Below, in pieces: positions 33,961-42,579 of a DNA stretch of 64,000 bases. The notes below the pieces were generated by a model. That model saw only the letters and a program-made list of their open reading frames with translations. It made no database searches and was not told the origin of the DNA. Made by a program: the position numbers and the translations under genes. Numbering within the stretch: position 1 is the first letter of the stretch; each line of letters begins with the position of its first letter. Source of the stretch: SB15 sp964639245 (GTDB lineage: Bacteria > Chloroflexota > Anaerolineae > Aggregatilineales > J027). Location: contig CAZXCU010000003.1 in NCBI GenBank assembly GCA_964639245.1, forward strand, positions 248,001 to 312,000, read 5' to 3'.

Positions 33961-34835
33961 GCTTTGTCTACTGTCCAATCCCGGTCATGTACCTTGACTT
34001 CAACTTTTTCGAGCGAATCCACCGCGTCAATCAGATGTTTGGAGAAACGTTGGAAGGCGATTTCCCCTTTTTCGGCGGTTCCCATTTGTGGCACGCCCAT
34101 CACGCCCGAATCGGTAAATTCTTCGTGGTCAAAGGGGAAGGTGAAATACTGATAGCCCTGAAATTCAGCATCCGGCATTCCGTCTTTTTTCGCCCATTCT
34201 TCGCCTAACCATTTGGGTGCATGGGCTTTGTCGGTTTGGGCGCGTTCCATCCGTACCAGTTCGGCGTTGTGGGCCAGTACCTGCGAGGTTTCCAATTCGC
34301 CAGCGTGCCAGCCGGGGGTTTGCTCAACCGTGCCTTCCAGCACATCGGCTAACATCCCGATATAACGTTCGGCGTAGGGGCGGTAAAAGGCTATCAACGC
34401 GCCCGTTTCGTAGCGCAAACGACGCAGCACCGGATCCACCACTTTGACATTGGAACCATGCCCGTTGACGAAAATGAGGCGGTTAAAGCCATGATGAATC
34501 AAACTGCGCCCGATGTCATAAATGACGTTGAGCAGGGTTTCTGCCCGTAGGGTGATGGTTCCCGCGCCCCAACCGGCTTCTCGCATATGCTGGGGGGAAT
34601 AACCCAGCCAGAGAGTCGGGGTATACAGGATGCCGGCTTGTTCGCCCGCCCGTTTTGCCACCTCTAAGGCGGTGATGGTGTCACAATAGAGGGGTAAGTG
34701 TGGCCCATGCTGTTCCAAACTGGCATGGGGGATGAGAATGGTATCGGAGACTTTGAGATATTCTTGAATATCTACATAGGTTAAGTCTCCCAAACAGTAG
34801 GAGTGAAAATTTAAGGCTTTTGTTTTTTGAGACAT
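33945..34835 (-). CDS. Creatininase-family metallohydrolase
   Basis: The 296-residue protein starts at ATG 34835 with AAAGGAG upstream. It has the family's dinuclear metal site: Glu41, His43 and Asp52 in SLEQHGPHLPLYCD, then FVNGHGSN, and HAGELETS. Members hydrolyse cyclic amides such as creatinine or related amide and lactam bonds. In this operon it may open a lactone- or lactam-like sugar derivative; that is inference. It overlaps the FAD oxidase gene by 16 nt. Confidence 0.88.
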   Translation of the reverse strand: MSQKTKALNFHSYCLGDLTYVDIQEYLKVSDTILIPHASLEQHGPHLPLYCDTITALEVAKRAGEQAGILYTPTLWLGYSPQHMREAGWGAGTITLRAETLLNVIYDIGRSLIHHGFNRLIFVNGHGSNVKVVDPVLRRLRYETGALIAFYRPYAERYIGMLADVLEGTVEQTPGWHAGELETSQVLAHNAELVRMERAQTDKAHAPKWLGEEWAKKDGMPDAEFQGYQYFTFPFDHEEFTDSGVMGVPQMGTAEKGEIAFQRFSKHLIDAVDSLEKVEVKVHDRDWTVDKAWTPS

Positions 34836-34999
34836 CGAAAAAACTCCTTTTGAAGCGGTTCGCGGTGCGCGACTGGCGCATCTATAAACATGTTCTTGAA
34901 AACGTCTTCCACTGGTTGCACCAATCTGAGTGGCGCACTCCGGTTTTGCAAAAATCACCTTAGGGACAAACAGTATTTAAAAATTCCAGTACATGACAA

Positions 35000-35031
35000 G
35001 GGCAGGTGACGGACGGCAGCTTGACCTGCCC
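35000..35031. repeat. Intercistronic hairpin in the catabolic operon
   Basis: GGGCAGGT (35000-35007) pairs with ACCTGCCC (35024-35031). It lies in the 228-bp gap between the creatininase and Tm-1-like B genes, in the same style as other family B cores. Confidence 0.5.
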
Positions 35032-35063
35032 CTACGAAAACCGAAAGATGAATGCCTTTGTCC

Positions 35064-36290
35064 TTAGAGCAAAATACGCCGCACTTCCTCCAGCACAGCA
35101 TCGGCAAAGGCATCGTCGTTAATGTGCGCGTCCATTTCGTGGTAAACAATGCGCGGGTGGAGTCCTTCGCGCAAAAGTTGATGGCAGCGGGCATTTAAAT
35201 CGGCATCCCAGAATGACCCACCCTGCCGATTGTCCATCACCGACCCGCCCGCCAACGGTACAAACACGGACACCGGCCCGGTGGCTTGGTTGAGTTTTTC
35301 CACCACAAAACGAGTCGCGGCAAGTTGTTCATCGGGGGTCAGGCGGACAAGGGTAAATTCGGGATTGTGATAGTAGGTGGGACGGTCACGGAATTGTTCA
35401 GGAATTTCATACTTCGCGCCGAACACCATAAAATCGAGACAGCCGGGAACAATCACCTGCGGGATGCCTGCCGCGCCGGCTGCATCGAGACGGGTGCTGC
35501 CCGCATTGTGGAATCCCCCCGCGATATACCCCGCAACTTCGCTCAGGGTATAATCCAGAATCCCGCTAAAGGTGGGGATGAGTTCTTCCATCGCGGCCCC
35601 GCCCACGCCGTTGGCATGGAAAATCACAAAATCTACGCCCTGCTGTTCGATGGCGGGTTTGATTCGCATGAGGGGACGGGTGGTGTTGCCCAGCATCGTC
35701 GCGGCAATCGCTTTCCGTTCGGGCAGGGAGGCGGGGCTTGCTTGACCCGCCTCATAGCTTTTTGCCATGCCAGCAATCGCGGCGGCGGCATTGTCAAACA
35801 CCGCCCGACTGACCGGGTTAATTCCCAGAATATCGACAATGGAGTGCATCACGAAAATGTCTTTGGTGCCGATGAAGGGGGCAAATTTGCGATGCCCCGA
35901 TGCCAACGGCGAGACAATCAATTTGGGGAAACCCACGGGTAGGACTTTCATCGCGGCGGCGGCTAAGACTGCGCCCTCCGCCCCGCCCAATGAAGCCACC
36001 CCGTGAATTTTGCCCTGTGCGAACAATGCCAACGACAGCTTACGAACGCCCTTCAACATCTCCTCAACCGCTTTGCCGCGTGTGCCAGCATGACGGAGGG
36101 CATCAAGGGTTGACCCCGCCGCTTCTGCCACGACCTGACGGGGGAAATCGGCTTGGATGCCCACCGCTTCCCCTAAAATGCCGGAATCCAGCACCAGCGT
36201 ATCACAGCCAAATTCGCGTACACGGTCACGCAGATAGGCGGTTTCTGGCCCTTTGGTATCGAGAGTGCCGATGAGCAGAACGGTTGCCAT
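35064..36290 (-). CDS. Tm-1-like ATP-binding protein, copy B
   Basis: The 408-residue UPF0261/Tm-1-like protein begins MATVLLIGTLDTKGPETAYL and contains LVLDSGILGEAVG, GVASLGGAEGAVLAAAAMKV, IVSPLASG, GVGGAAMEELI and CLDFMVFGAKYEIPE. The family has an N-terminal ATP-binding domain and a C-terminal domain, named after the tomato virus-resistance protein Tm-1. Its enzymatic role is unknown to me. A second copy (38196) lies in the same operon, and both sit beside TIM-barrel genes. The gap to the upstream gene is 3 bp. Confidence 0.85.
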   Translation of the reverse strand: MATVLLIGTLDTKGPETAYLRDRVREFGCDTLVLDSGILGEAVGIQADFPRQVVAEAAGSTLDALRHAGTRGKAVEEMLKGVRKLSLALFAQGKIHGVASLGGAEGAVLAAAAMKVLPVGFPKLIVSPLASGHRKFAPFIGTKDIFVMHSIVDILGINPVSRAVFDNAAAAIAGMAKSYEAGQASPASLPERKAIAATMLGNTTRPLMRIKPAIEQQGVDFVIFHANGVGGAAMEELIPTFSGILDYTLSEVAGYIAGGFHNAGSTRLDAAGAAGIPQVIVPGCLDFMVFGAKYEIPEQFRDRPTYYHNPEFTLVRLTPDEQLAATRFVVEKLNQATGPVSVFVPLAGGSVMDNRQGGSFWDADLNARCHQLLREGLHPRIVYHEMDAHINDDAFADAVLEEVRRILL

Positions 36291-36293
36291 TGT

Positions 36294-37175
36294 TTACGCG
36301 CCACACGCCCGCAAATGTTTAATTGTATTTTCGACGTGTTTGGAATACGCCGCGTCGCTCATCAAATCGCTGCCGTGGTCACGGATGAATTTGAGTTCCG
36401 CTTCGGAAGCCTGTGTGCCAGCGTCTTCCTGTTTGCCCGCCAAGGGGGAACGGTCAAACGGCACGACAAATTCACTCGTCATATAGCCGTCGTAACCCGC
36501 TTTATGCAGCGTATCAATGACGACTTTCCAATCGTAGCTGCCTTCTCCGGGTGGACGGCGGTTGTTGTCGGCAACATGGAAGTCAACCAAGTGTTTGCCT
36601 GTGTTCAAAATGGCCTGCATCGGATTTTCTTCCTCAATGTTGATGTGGAAGGAGTCAAGGGTCACGCCTACGTTGTCGTAGCCCACGTCTTCCATCAATT
36701 TGATGGCTTGGTCGTGCCGATTCAAGAAGTTGGTTTCAAACCGATTGAGGGGTTCAAGGCCAATCCGCACACCTTTGGCTTTGGCATGTTCAGCGCATTG
36801 CTGGATATTTTCAACCGCCCATTTCCATTCGGTTTCGGGGTCGGCCATCGCAATAATTTTACCGACTTCGCTTGGCACAAGGGTTAATACGGTGCCATCG
36901 AGATAGGCTATCATATCAATGATTTCTTTGACGTAGGCGACAGACATTTCGCGGTAGTAGGGGTCGCCGTGAATGAGATCACGCCCCGCCAGCATGATGG
37001 ACACCGCGCCCATACATTCGAGTTTGTATTTTTTGAGCTGCGCTTTGACTTCCTTCAAATCATACTTGCGTGGTTCGCCCATAATTTGAATCCCATCGTA
37101 TCCAAATTGTGCAAGGCGAGCGAGCGTGACTTCAATCGGCTCAGGCCGCATCCAGTTGTGCATACAAATTTTCAT
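36294..37175 (-). CDS. Sugar phosphate isomerase/epimerase-like TIM barrel, copy 3
   Basis: The 293-residue AP-endonuclease-2-type TIM barrel has the metal-site strands RIGLEPLNRFETNFLN (Glu), GVTLDSFHINIEEENP (Asp, His), LVDFHVADNNRRPPGEG (His) and DGYMTSEFVVPFD (Glu). This set of four metal ligands fits D-tagatose or D-psicose 3-epimerase-like and xylose-isomerase-like enzymes. It should isomerise or epimerise a sugar intermediate. It lies 178 bp downstream of the PEP-hydrolase-family gene, with a repeat in that gap. Confidence 0.88.
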   Translation of the reverse strand: MKICMHNWMRPEPIEVTLARLAQFGYDGIQIMGEPRKYDLKEVKAQLKKYKLECMGAVSIMLAGRDLIHGDPYYREMSVAYVKEIIDMIAYLDGTVLTLVPSEVGKIIAMADPETEWKWAVENIQQCAEHAKAKGVRIGLEPLNRFETNFLNRHDQAIKLMEDVGYDNVGVTLDSFHINIEEENPMQAILNTGKHLVDFHVADNNRRPPGEGSYDWKVVIDTLHKAGYDGYMTSEFVVPFDRSPLAGKQEDAGTQASEAELKFIRDHGSDLMSDAAYSKHVENTIKHLRACGA

Positions 37176-37225
37176 GTGAGAAAAACTCCTTCTATAAAAA
37201 CTTGAAACGAAAATTTCTATTTGTT

Positions 37226-37360
37226 ACCTCACCCCCAACCCCTCTCCAATTTTTGGAGAGGGGAGAAGTTATTGTGTTAGAATCTATCCGTCAATTAAAA
37301 CGCTGGCCTTGAGGCCAGTGAACACCGCGCTAAAGCACGGCGTTAAAATAAACTTATGGA
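37226..37360. repeat. Palindromic repeats (CCCCTCTCC...GGAGAGGGG and GGCCAGTGAACACCGCG types)
   Basis: CCCCTCTCCAA (37239-37249) pairs with TTGGAGAGGGG (37253-37263). Next come CTGGCCTTGAGGCCAG and GTGAACACCGCGCTAAAGCA with CGGCGTTAAAATAA. The second module recurs at 56703-56745 and, inverted, at 63590-63612. The array overlaps the last few bases of the PEP-hydrolase-family gene at 37354. Confidence 0.75.
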
Positions 37361-38193
37361 TAGCTACTGAGCTTCATGGCTTTGAACGCGGCGACCTGTT
37401 CCCGGATAGCCCGTTCGGTGGGCAGACGTTCTGCGCTGGATGCGCCATAAAATCCAGCAATGCCCGGCATTTTTGCCAGCGCTTGGCTGACCTGCTCCGG
37501 TTCATCGAAGGGCCCGCCATGACAGATGACCAGACGGTTTTTGTCCATTTTCCAGACTGCTTCAGCAACCGTCATGACGGTATGGATGGCTTCATCAAGG
37601 GTCATGGCCTGCGCCGCGCCGATGCTACCGGCGGTGGTGAGTCCGACATGGCAGACGATTAAATCGCCCCCCGCTTTGACCATCGCCTGTGCTTCTTCCA
37701 CATTAAACACATACGGGGAAGTAAACAGGTCAAGCTGGTGGGCAAGGGCGATCATTTCGACTTCTTTGTCGTAGCCCAGTCCGGTGGCTTCTAAGTTCTG
37801 GCGAATATTGCCATCAATCAAGCCCATGGTGGGGAAATTTTGCACCCCTGAAAACCCGATGGCTTTCACCTGTTGGAGAAAATGGGGCATGATTTTGAAG
37901 GGGTCGGTGCCATTCACCCCGGCTAAAACAGGTGTATTTTTGACGACGGGCAGCACTTCCAGCGCCATGTCCATGACAATCGCGTTGGCATCGCCATAGG
38001 CGAACAATCCTGCCAGCGAACCCCGTCCCGCCATGCGATAGCGCCCGGAGTTGTAGATGATGATTAAATCTGTTCCGCCGGCTTCTTCAAATTTGGCGGA
38101 AATGCCTGTCCCCGCGCCTGTCCCGACGATGGGTTTACCCGCCTGAACTTGGGCATGAAGACGCTTGAGAACTGCTTCGCGTGTGAAGGCCAT
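37354..38193 (-). CDS. Phosphoenolpyruvate hydrolase-family TIM barrel
   Basis: The 279-residue protein matches the PEP_hydrolase/IGPS-like family often next to Tm-1-like genes: VGTGAGTGISAKFEEAGG, LIIIYNSGRYRMAGRGSLAG, TPVLAGVNGTDPF and GVQNFPTMGLIDG. The enzyme family is annotated as a PEP hydrolase or signal-transduction TIM barrel, but the reaction is unproven to my knowledge. Its ATG comes 2 bp after the Tm-1-like A stop, so they are translated together. In some eukaryotes Tm-1-like and this domain are fused, which supports a joint task. Confidence 0.85.
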   Translation of the reverse strand: MAFTREAVLKRLHAQVQAGKPIVGTGAGTGISAKFEEAGGTDLIIIYNSGRYRMAGRGSLAGLFAYGDANAIVMDMALEVLPVVKNTPVLAGVNGTDPFKIMPHFLQQVKAIGFSGVQNFPTMGLIDGNIRQNLEATGLGYDKEVEMIALAHQLDLFTSPYVFNVEEAQAMVKAGGDLIVCHVGLTTAGSIGAAQAMTLDEAIHTVMTVAEAVWKMDKNRLVICHGGPFDEPEQVSQALAKMPGIAGFYGASSAERLPTERAIREQVAAFKAMKLSSYP

Positions 38194-38195
38194 TG

Positions 38196-39416
38196 TTAAT
38201 CAATCTCCTTCGGTTGCATGAGTTTAAGTAAGGTTTCCGCCGCCGCTTGGGAAAAAGCCGGGTCGTTGATGTCCTGTGCCATTTCAATGACCGGAATATC
38301 GGCGCGGAGATGTTGCTTGAGGGCGCTGACAAAGGCTTGCAGCGCTTCCGGTGCATGAAAGGGTTTGCCGATGGGGTCAAGTTCGGAGACCCCGCCCCAA
38401 GGGATTAGCACGATGACCGACCCCACCGCCGCATTGAGTTTTTCGGCAAAAATTTCGCCCATGCGGGCATTTTCTTCCGGTGTGGTACGCATCAAAGTAA
38501 TATTCGGATTCCATTCGTAGAGCAGGCGGTTTTGATAGCGGGCGGGTACGGTGTCTTTTGCCCAGAAGTTACACATATCAATACAACCGGGAACCACAAT
38601 CTGCGGAGTGCCGATTCTGGCGGCTGCTTCCAAACGGTGCGACCCCGCGCTCAAGACCCCGCCGCAAAGCTCATCCGCCCATTCGGTGGTGGTCATATCC
38701 AGAACACCCGCGATGTAGCCCGCTTCGATGAGCGATTCCATCGTGCGTCCGCCTGTACCTGTAGCGTGAAATACAAGGACTTCGTAACCCGCTTTTTCTA
38801 AAATTTCTTTGGCCTGATTGACCGCACGGGTGGTATTGCCAAACATCGTGGCGGTGATGAGGGGTTTGTCCTCGCCGGGGGTGGGTTCGCCGGAAACCAT
38901 GCCGCAAATCGCCCCCGCCGCGTTGGTAAAAATCGTGCGGCTGATGCGGTTAATGCCTGCTACATCCACAATCGAAGGCATCATGGTAATGTCGGTTGTG
39001 CCAACATACGCGCTGACATCGCCGGAAGCAACGGTTGAAACCATCACTTTAGGGAAACCAACGGGCAAGGCACGCATCGCACTCGTACCAATCACCGTTC
39101 CACCGCCGCCGCCCATGCCGATGATGCCGTGAATTTTGCCTTCGGTATACAACTGGCGGGCAATTTCGGCTGCACCACGAGTCATTACCGTCATGGCTTC
39201 GCCGCGATCCTGCCGCGCAACCAGATCGGCAAGTGGTGTTCCGCCTAATTCAGCGACCCGTTCGTGGGCAACGTCGGGCGTAAACAGGGGTTCACCGAGA
39301 ACGCCTGTATCCACCACCAGCGTGTCACAGCCGCGTTTTTCAATTTCGGCTTTGAGGAACGCAAATTCTTCCCCTTTGGTATCCAGCGCCCCGATGATGC
39401 AAATGGTTTTTGGCAT
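38196..39416 (-). CDS. Tm-1-like ATP-binding protein, copy A
   Basis: The 406-residue paralogue of the 35064 gene begins MPKTICIIGALDTKGEEFAF and contains LVVDTGVLGEPLF, GIIGMGGGGGTVIGTSAMRA, VSTVASGDVSAYVG, HATGTGGRTMESLIEAG and CIDMCNFWAKDTVPA. The glycine-rich stretch suggests a nucleotide or phosphate site. Two divergent Tm-1-like copies in one operon suggest a hetero-complex. It is followed after 2 bp by the PEP-hydrolase-family gene. Confidence 0.85.
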   Translation of the reverse strand: MPKTICIIGALDTKGEEFAFLKAEIEKRGCDTLVVDTGVLGEPLFTPDVAHERVAELGGTPLADLVARQDRGEAMTVMTRGAAEIARQLYTEGKIHGIIGMGGGGGTVIGTSAMRALPVGFPKVMVSTVASGDVSAYVGTTDITMMPSIVDVAGINRISRTIFTNAAGAICGMVSGEPTPGEDKPLITATMFGNTTRAVNQAKEILEKAGYEVLVFHATGTGGRTMESLIEAGYIAGVLDMTTTEWADELCGGVLSAGSHRLEAAARIGTPQIVVPGCIDMCNFWAKDTVPARYQNRLLYEWNPNITLMRTTPEENARMGEIFAEKLNAAVGSVIVLIPWGGVSELDPIGKPFHAPEALQAFVSALKQHLRADIPVIEMAQDINDPAFSQAAAETLLKLMQPKEID

Positions 39417-39435
39417 GGCACACTCTCAATTATTT

Positions 39436-39503
39436 GGGCGGGTTACGGGCGTGTCATCTTTGAGCCAAAAAGGACTCATCTGCTACGCCCTTGGAACCCG
39501 CCC
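39436..39503. repeat. Inverted repeat between operon genes (GGGCGGGTT...AACCCGCCC)
   Basis: GGGCGGGTT (39436-39444) pairs with AACCCGCCC (39495-39503), with inner GGGCGT/ACGCCC pairing. It lies between the Gfo/Idh and Tm-1-like A genes and would form a stable RNA hairpin in the transcript. A sister copy is at 41777. Confidence 0.75.
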
Positions 39504-39521
39504 CTACACGCTGACAGCTAT

Positions 39522-40718
39522 TTACTCGTATTTAATATCCACAATTCGACCCGTTTGAGAGGATTTGACAATCGCATCGCAAATGACCGAGTTACGGTAG
39601 CCATCCACGAAGGTCGCGCCCCACGGATCGACGGGTTTGTTGTTGACGATGGCATCAAAGAAATGATGGAATTCATGGACAAACGAGTGTTCCCAACCGA
39701 GCATATGACCGTGAGGCCACCAATTTTCCCAGTAGGGATGATACGATTCGCTAATCAGGGTGTTGTGGAAACCGCGTGTTTCGCGGGGGTCTTCGCCTGC
39801 GTAAAAAACATCAAGTTCGTTCAACCGTTCCAGATTAAAACGAATCGAGCCTTTTTCGCCGTTGATTTCCAGCACTTCGGAATTTTTATGCCCCTGACAG
39901 AACCGCGAAGCCTCCACCGTGCCAATCGCGCCATTTTCAAATTCTAGGAGGGCGGTGAAGGCATCGTCCACATCGACTTTGCCCGTGCCGCTGCCATCGG
40001 GCAGGGGACGTTCTTCGATGAAAGTTTTGGTCATGCCCATCACTTTTTTGGGTTCACCGACCAGAAAACGCCCTAAATCAATGATGTGTGCGCCCAAGTC
40101 ACCCAACGCGCCGCTGCCCGCTAATTTTTTGTCCAAGCGCCAGACTTTGGGGAAATTCGGGTCAATAATCCATTCCTGCAAATAGACCGCCCGATAATGG
40201 AAAATGCGTCCCAACGCACCGGAGTCAATTAACTTTTTGGCCTGCACAATGGCGGGTACAAAGCGGTAGTTGAACGCGACCATGTGTTTGACACCGGCTT
40301 TTTCGACGGCATCGAGCATTTTTTTGGATTCTTTGGCGCTGCGTCCCAAGGGTTTTTCACAAAAAACGTGTTTGCCCGCTTCTGCTGCCTCAATGCAGGG
40401 TTCGGCATGGGCATCGTTTGGCCCGCCGTTGTCAAAAACATGCACATTGGGATTTTTGAGCATGTTGCGCCAATTGCTGTACGCTTTTTCAAACCCGTAG
40501 CGTTTGGCGGCTTCGTTCACCGCGTCTTTGTTGCGTCCGGCAATCCCCACCAAGCGCGGCATGGCGACAGGGGGGTACATCATATAGGGCAGTTTTTTGA
40601 GCGCGTTGGAGTGTGCTTTGCCCATAAACGCATAGCCCAACATCCCGATTCCGATTTCGGGTGCTGCCCCTTCGGACTTGGCACCCGCCATACTGGTAAA
40701 ACCGACTTCTTCAGCCAT
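39522..40718 (-). CDS. Gfo/Idh/MocA-family NAD(P)-dependent sugar dehydrogenase
   Basis: The 398-residue protein has a Rossmann start GIGMLGYAFMGKAHSNAL, a catalytic-type motif HVFCEKPLGRSAKESKKML (E-K-P), and a Gfo/Idh C-terminal domain with GALGDLGAHIIDLGRFLVG. The DLGAH motif carries the His near the substrate. It should oxidise or reduce a sugar hydroxyl, for example at C3 or in inositol-like rings. A few leading residues (MAEEVGFTSMAG) are unusual. The gene lies 12 bp after the TIM-barrel copy 2. Confidence 0.92.
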   Translation of the reverse strand: MAEEVGFTSMAGAKSEGAAPEIGIGMLGYAFMGKAHSNALKKLPYMMYPPVAMPRLVGIAGRNKDAVNEAAKRYGFEKAYSNWRNMLKNPNVHVFDNGGPNDAHAEPCIEAAEAGKHVFCEKPLGRSAKESKKMLDAVEKAGVKHMVAFNYRFVPAIVQAKKLIDSGALGRIFHYRAVYLQEWIIDPNFPKVWRLDKKLAGSGALGDLGAHIIDLGRFLVGEPKKVMGMTKTFIEERPLPDGSGTGKVDVDDAFTALLEFENGAIGTVEASRFCQGHKNSEVLEINGEKGSIRFNLERLNELDVFYAGEDPRETRGFHNTLISESYHPYWENWWPHGHMLGWEHSFVHEFHHFFDAIVNNKPVDPWGATFVDGYRNSVICDAIVKSSQTGRIVDIKYE

Positions 40719-40730
40719 GACTGCCTCCGT

Positions 40731-41732
40731 TTATTCGTTCGCAAATGCAGCGTCAAATGCCACGTTGGATGGCGCGAAATTGTGCGAATGGACATATTCA
40801 CAGGCTTCCGCCGCGCCAAATTCTCTGTCCATGCCACTGTCTTCCCATTCCACCGACAAGGGGCCACTATAGCCCGCCCGATTCAAGGCGCGAATCATGC
40901 TGTCGAGGTCAAGGTCGCCGCGTCCGGGCGAGACAAAATCCCACCCGCGTCGGGGGTCGCCAAAGTTGAGGTGTGACCCCAGAATGCTGCTGTGGCCTGT
41001 CAGATTCACCCGCGAATCCTTCACATGAACGTGATAAATTCTGTCGGGGAAACGGTCAATAAAATGCACCGGGTCAAACTGCTGGTGCAAAAAGTGGCTG
41101 GGGTCGAAGTTAAAACCAAACGCTTTGTGGTGCTTCAACGAGTCGAGTGTTTTTTCGGCGGTGTAAATATCATAGGCGATTTCGGCGGGGTGGGCTTCCA
41201 AGGCAAAGCGCACGCCTTCCTGCTCAAACACATCCAGAATGGGTGTCCACCGGGCAGCAAATTCTTGGTAGCCTTTGTCCACCATTTCATCGGAGGTGGG
41301 GGGGAAGCGATAAATGAGATGCCAAACCGGACTGCCGGTAAAACCATTGACCACCTTCACGCCAAATTTTTTGGCAGCACGGGCGGTATTTTTGACTTCT
41401 TCGGCGCAGCGCTGACGGACACCTTCGGGGTCGCCATCGCCCCACAAACGCGGCGATAAAATGGATTTGTGGCGTTCATCAATGTGTGGGTCGGCTACAC
41501 ACTGCCCGACAAGGTGGGTGCTGATGGCAAAACATTTGAGACCGTGCTTTTCCAGAATATCCCAGCGCGAACGGACATAGCTATCGTTTTCCAGCGCTTT
41601 GTCCACTTCAAAATGGTCGCCCCAACAGGCCAATTCCAAGCCATCATAGCCGAAGCTGGCTGCTTTTTGCGCCATCGTATCGAGCGTTAAATCCGCCCAT
41701 TGTCCGGTAAAAAGTGTTACAGGTCGTGCCAT
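40731..41732 (-). CDS. Sugar phosphate isomerase/epimerase-like TIM barrel, copy 2
   Basis: The 333-residue TIM barrel starts MARPVTLFTGQWADLTLDTM; ATG 41732 is used (AAAAGGATTG upstream; TTG 41738 is the alternative). Metal-site strands are visible as FALEAHPAEIAYD (Glu), GFNFDPSHFLHQ (Asp, His), IYHVHVKDSRVNL (His) and LSVEWEDSGMDRE (Glu). It belongs to the IolE/3-keto-sugar-isomerase-like group often paired with Gfo/Idh enzymes, which it directly precedes. Confidence 0.9.
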   Translation of the reverse strand: MARPVTLFTGQWADLTLDTMAQKAASFGYDGLELACWGDHFEVDKALENDSYVRSRWDILEKHGLKCFAISTHLVGQCVADPHIDERHKSILSPRLWGDGDPEGVRQRCAEEVKNTARAAKKFGVKVVNGFTGSPVWHLIYRFPPTSDEMVDKGYQEFAARWTPILDVFEQEGVRFALEAHPAEIAYDIYTAEKTLDSLKHHKAFGFNFDPSHFLHQQFDPVHFIDRFPDRIYHVHVKDSRVNLTGHSSILGSHLNFGDPRRGWDFVSPGRGDLDLDSMIRALNRAGYSGPLSVEWEDSGMDREFGAAEACEYVHSHNFAPSNVAFDAAFANE

Positions 41733-41776
41733 GTTCAATCCTTTTACTCAACAAAATAACTTGTCTACATTATTGA

Positions 41777-41846
41777 GGGCGGGTATCGGCGCGGCAGTCT
41801 TTTCGCCAAGTAGTAAGATTAATATGCACACGCCTTGTACCCGCCC
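41777..41846. repeat. Inverted repeat between operon genes (GGGCGGGTA...TACCCGCCC)
   Basis: GGGCGGGTA (41777-41785) pairs with TACCCGCCC (41838-41846). It matches the design of the 39436 repeat and lies between the membrane protein gene and TIM-barrel copy 2. Confidence 0.75.
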
Positions 41847-41853
41847 CTACCGC

Positions 41854-42579
41854 TTACACCTCATGTCGTGCTGGAATGCCGGATGAAACCGACGGTGCTT
41901 GGCTGCCCCCCATGGTGGAAGCGACCACCTCCCGCGAGAGGAAAAAGACGGTGCTGGCAGGAAACAAACTCAGGAAGATGAAAAATGGCACGGTGAAATT
42001 CTGGTACGTGTTTTCTTCATCTTCAATAATTTCCTGACGCTGTTCTTCGCGTAGCCCTTTTTCCCATTGACGCTGACTGTAGCCATAGGGGGCTTCGGGT
42101 TGGGTCGCGGTTGCCAGTGTATAGGCCAACAGCACCCAAACCGCAATCCCTGCCCCTGCCGCAATGAGCTGGCTGGTGGAAGAAAATTTGGGGAGCGATT
42201 CGCCCGCCTGTGCGCTTTGTGCTTTGACATGACTCCATAGGATGAAAAAGAGCGTTGTACCGAGCAGCAGCAAAAAGCCATATTGATAGCTGATGATTTG
42301 CCACGGTTGGAACAAACACACCACCCCGACCAGAATCCCGACGATGATGGAGAGTTCAATCGGGCGGTAGGTGCGGTAGGGAATCTTGCCGTTAAAGGTC
42401 AGCGCAATCATAAAAATGAACAGGATGTAGGTGAGGATAATCGCCACGAACACCGCCACAAAGGGAATCGAGCGCACCAATACACTGTCGCCGGCATCTT
42501 CGGGGAAGAACAGCCCCACCAGCACCAGCAACACGGCGCTTGTCCCTAAATATTTAATGGGGGGGAGGTATTTTGCCAT
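41854..42579 (-). CDS. Hypothetical six-helix membrane protein in the catabolic operon
   Basis: The 241-residue protein is not recognised. Hydrophobic segments are visible near residues 10-25, 38-62, 75-92, 97-113, 137-158 and 198-215, with a charged loop (QWEKGLREEQRQEIIEDEE) between the last two. It begins by a 1-nt overlap (TGATG) with the TIM-barrel copy 1 stop, so it is surely co-translated. It might be an accessory of transport or a membrane sensor; nothing in the sequence decides. Confidence 0.65.
   Translation of the reverse strand: MAKYLPPIKYLGTSAVLLVLVGLFFPEDAGDSVLVRSIPFVAVFVAIILTYILFIFMIALTFNGKIPYRTYRPIELSIIVGILVGVVCLFQPWQIISYQYGFLLLLGTTLFFILWSHVKAQSAQAGESLPKFSSTSQLIAAGAGIAVWVLLAYTLATATQPEAPYGYSQRQWEKGLREEQRQEIIEDEENTYQNFTVPFFIFLSLFPASTVFFLSREVVASTMGGSQAPSVSSGIPARHEV

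Noticed and set aside
40284..40976. 230-codon plus-strand ORF opposite the Gfo/Idh gene
   Set aside because: The opposite frame has all Gfo/Idh motifs; this one has none.
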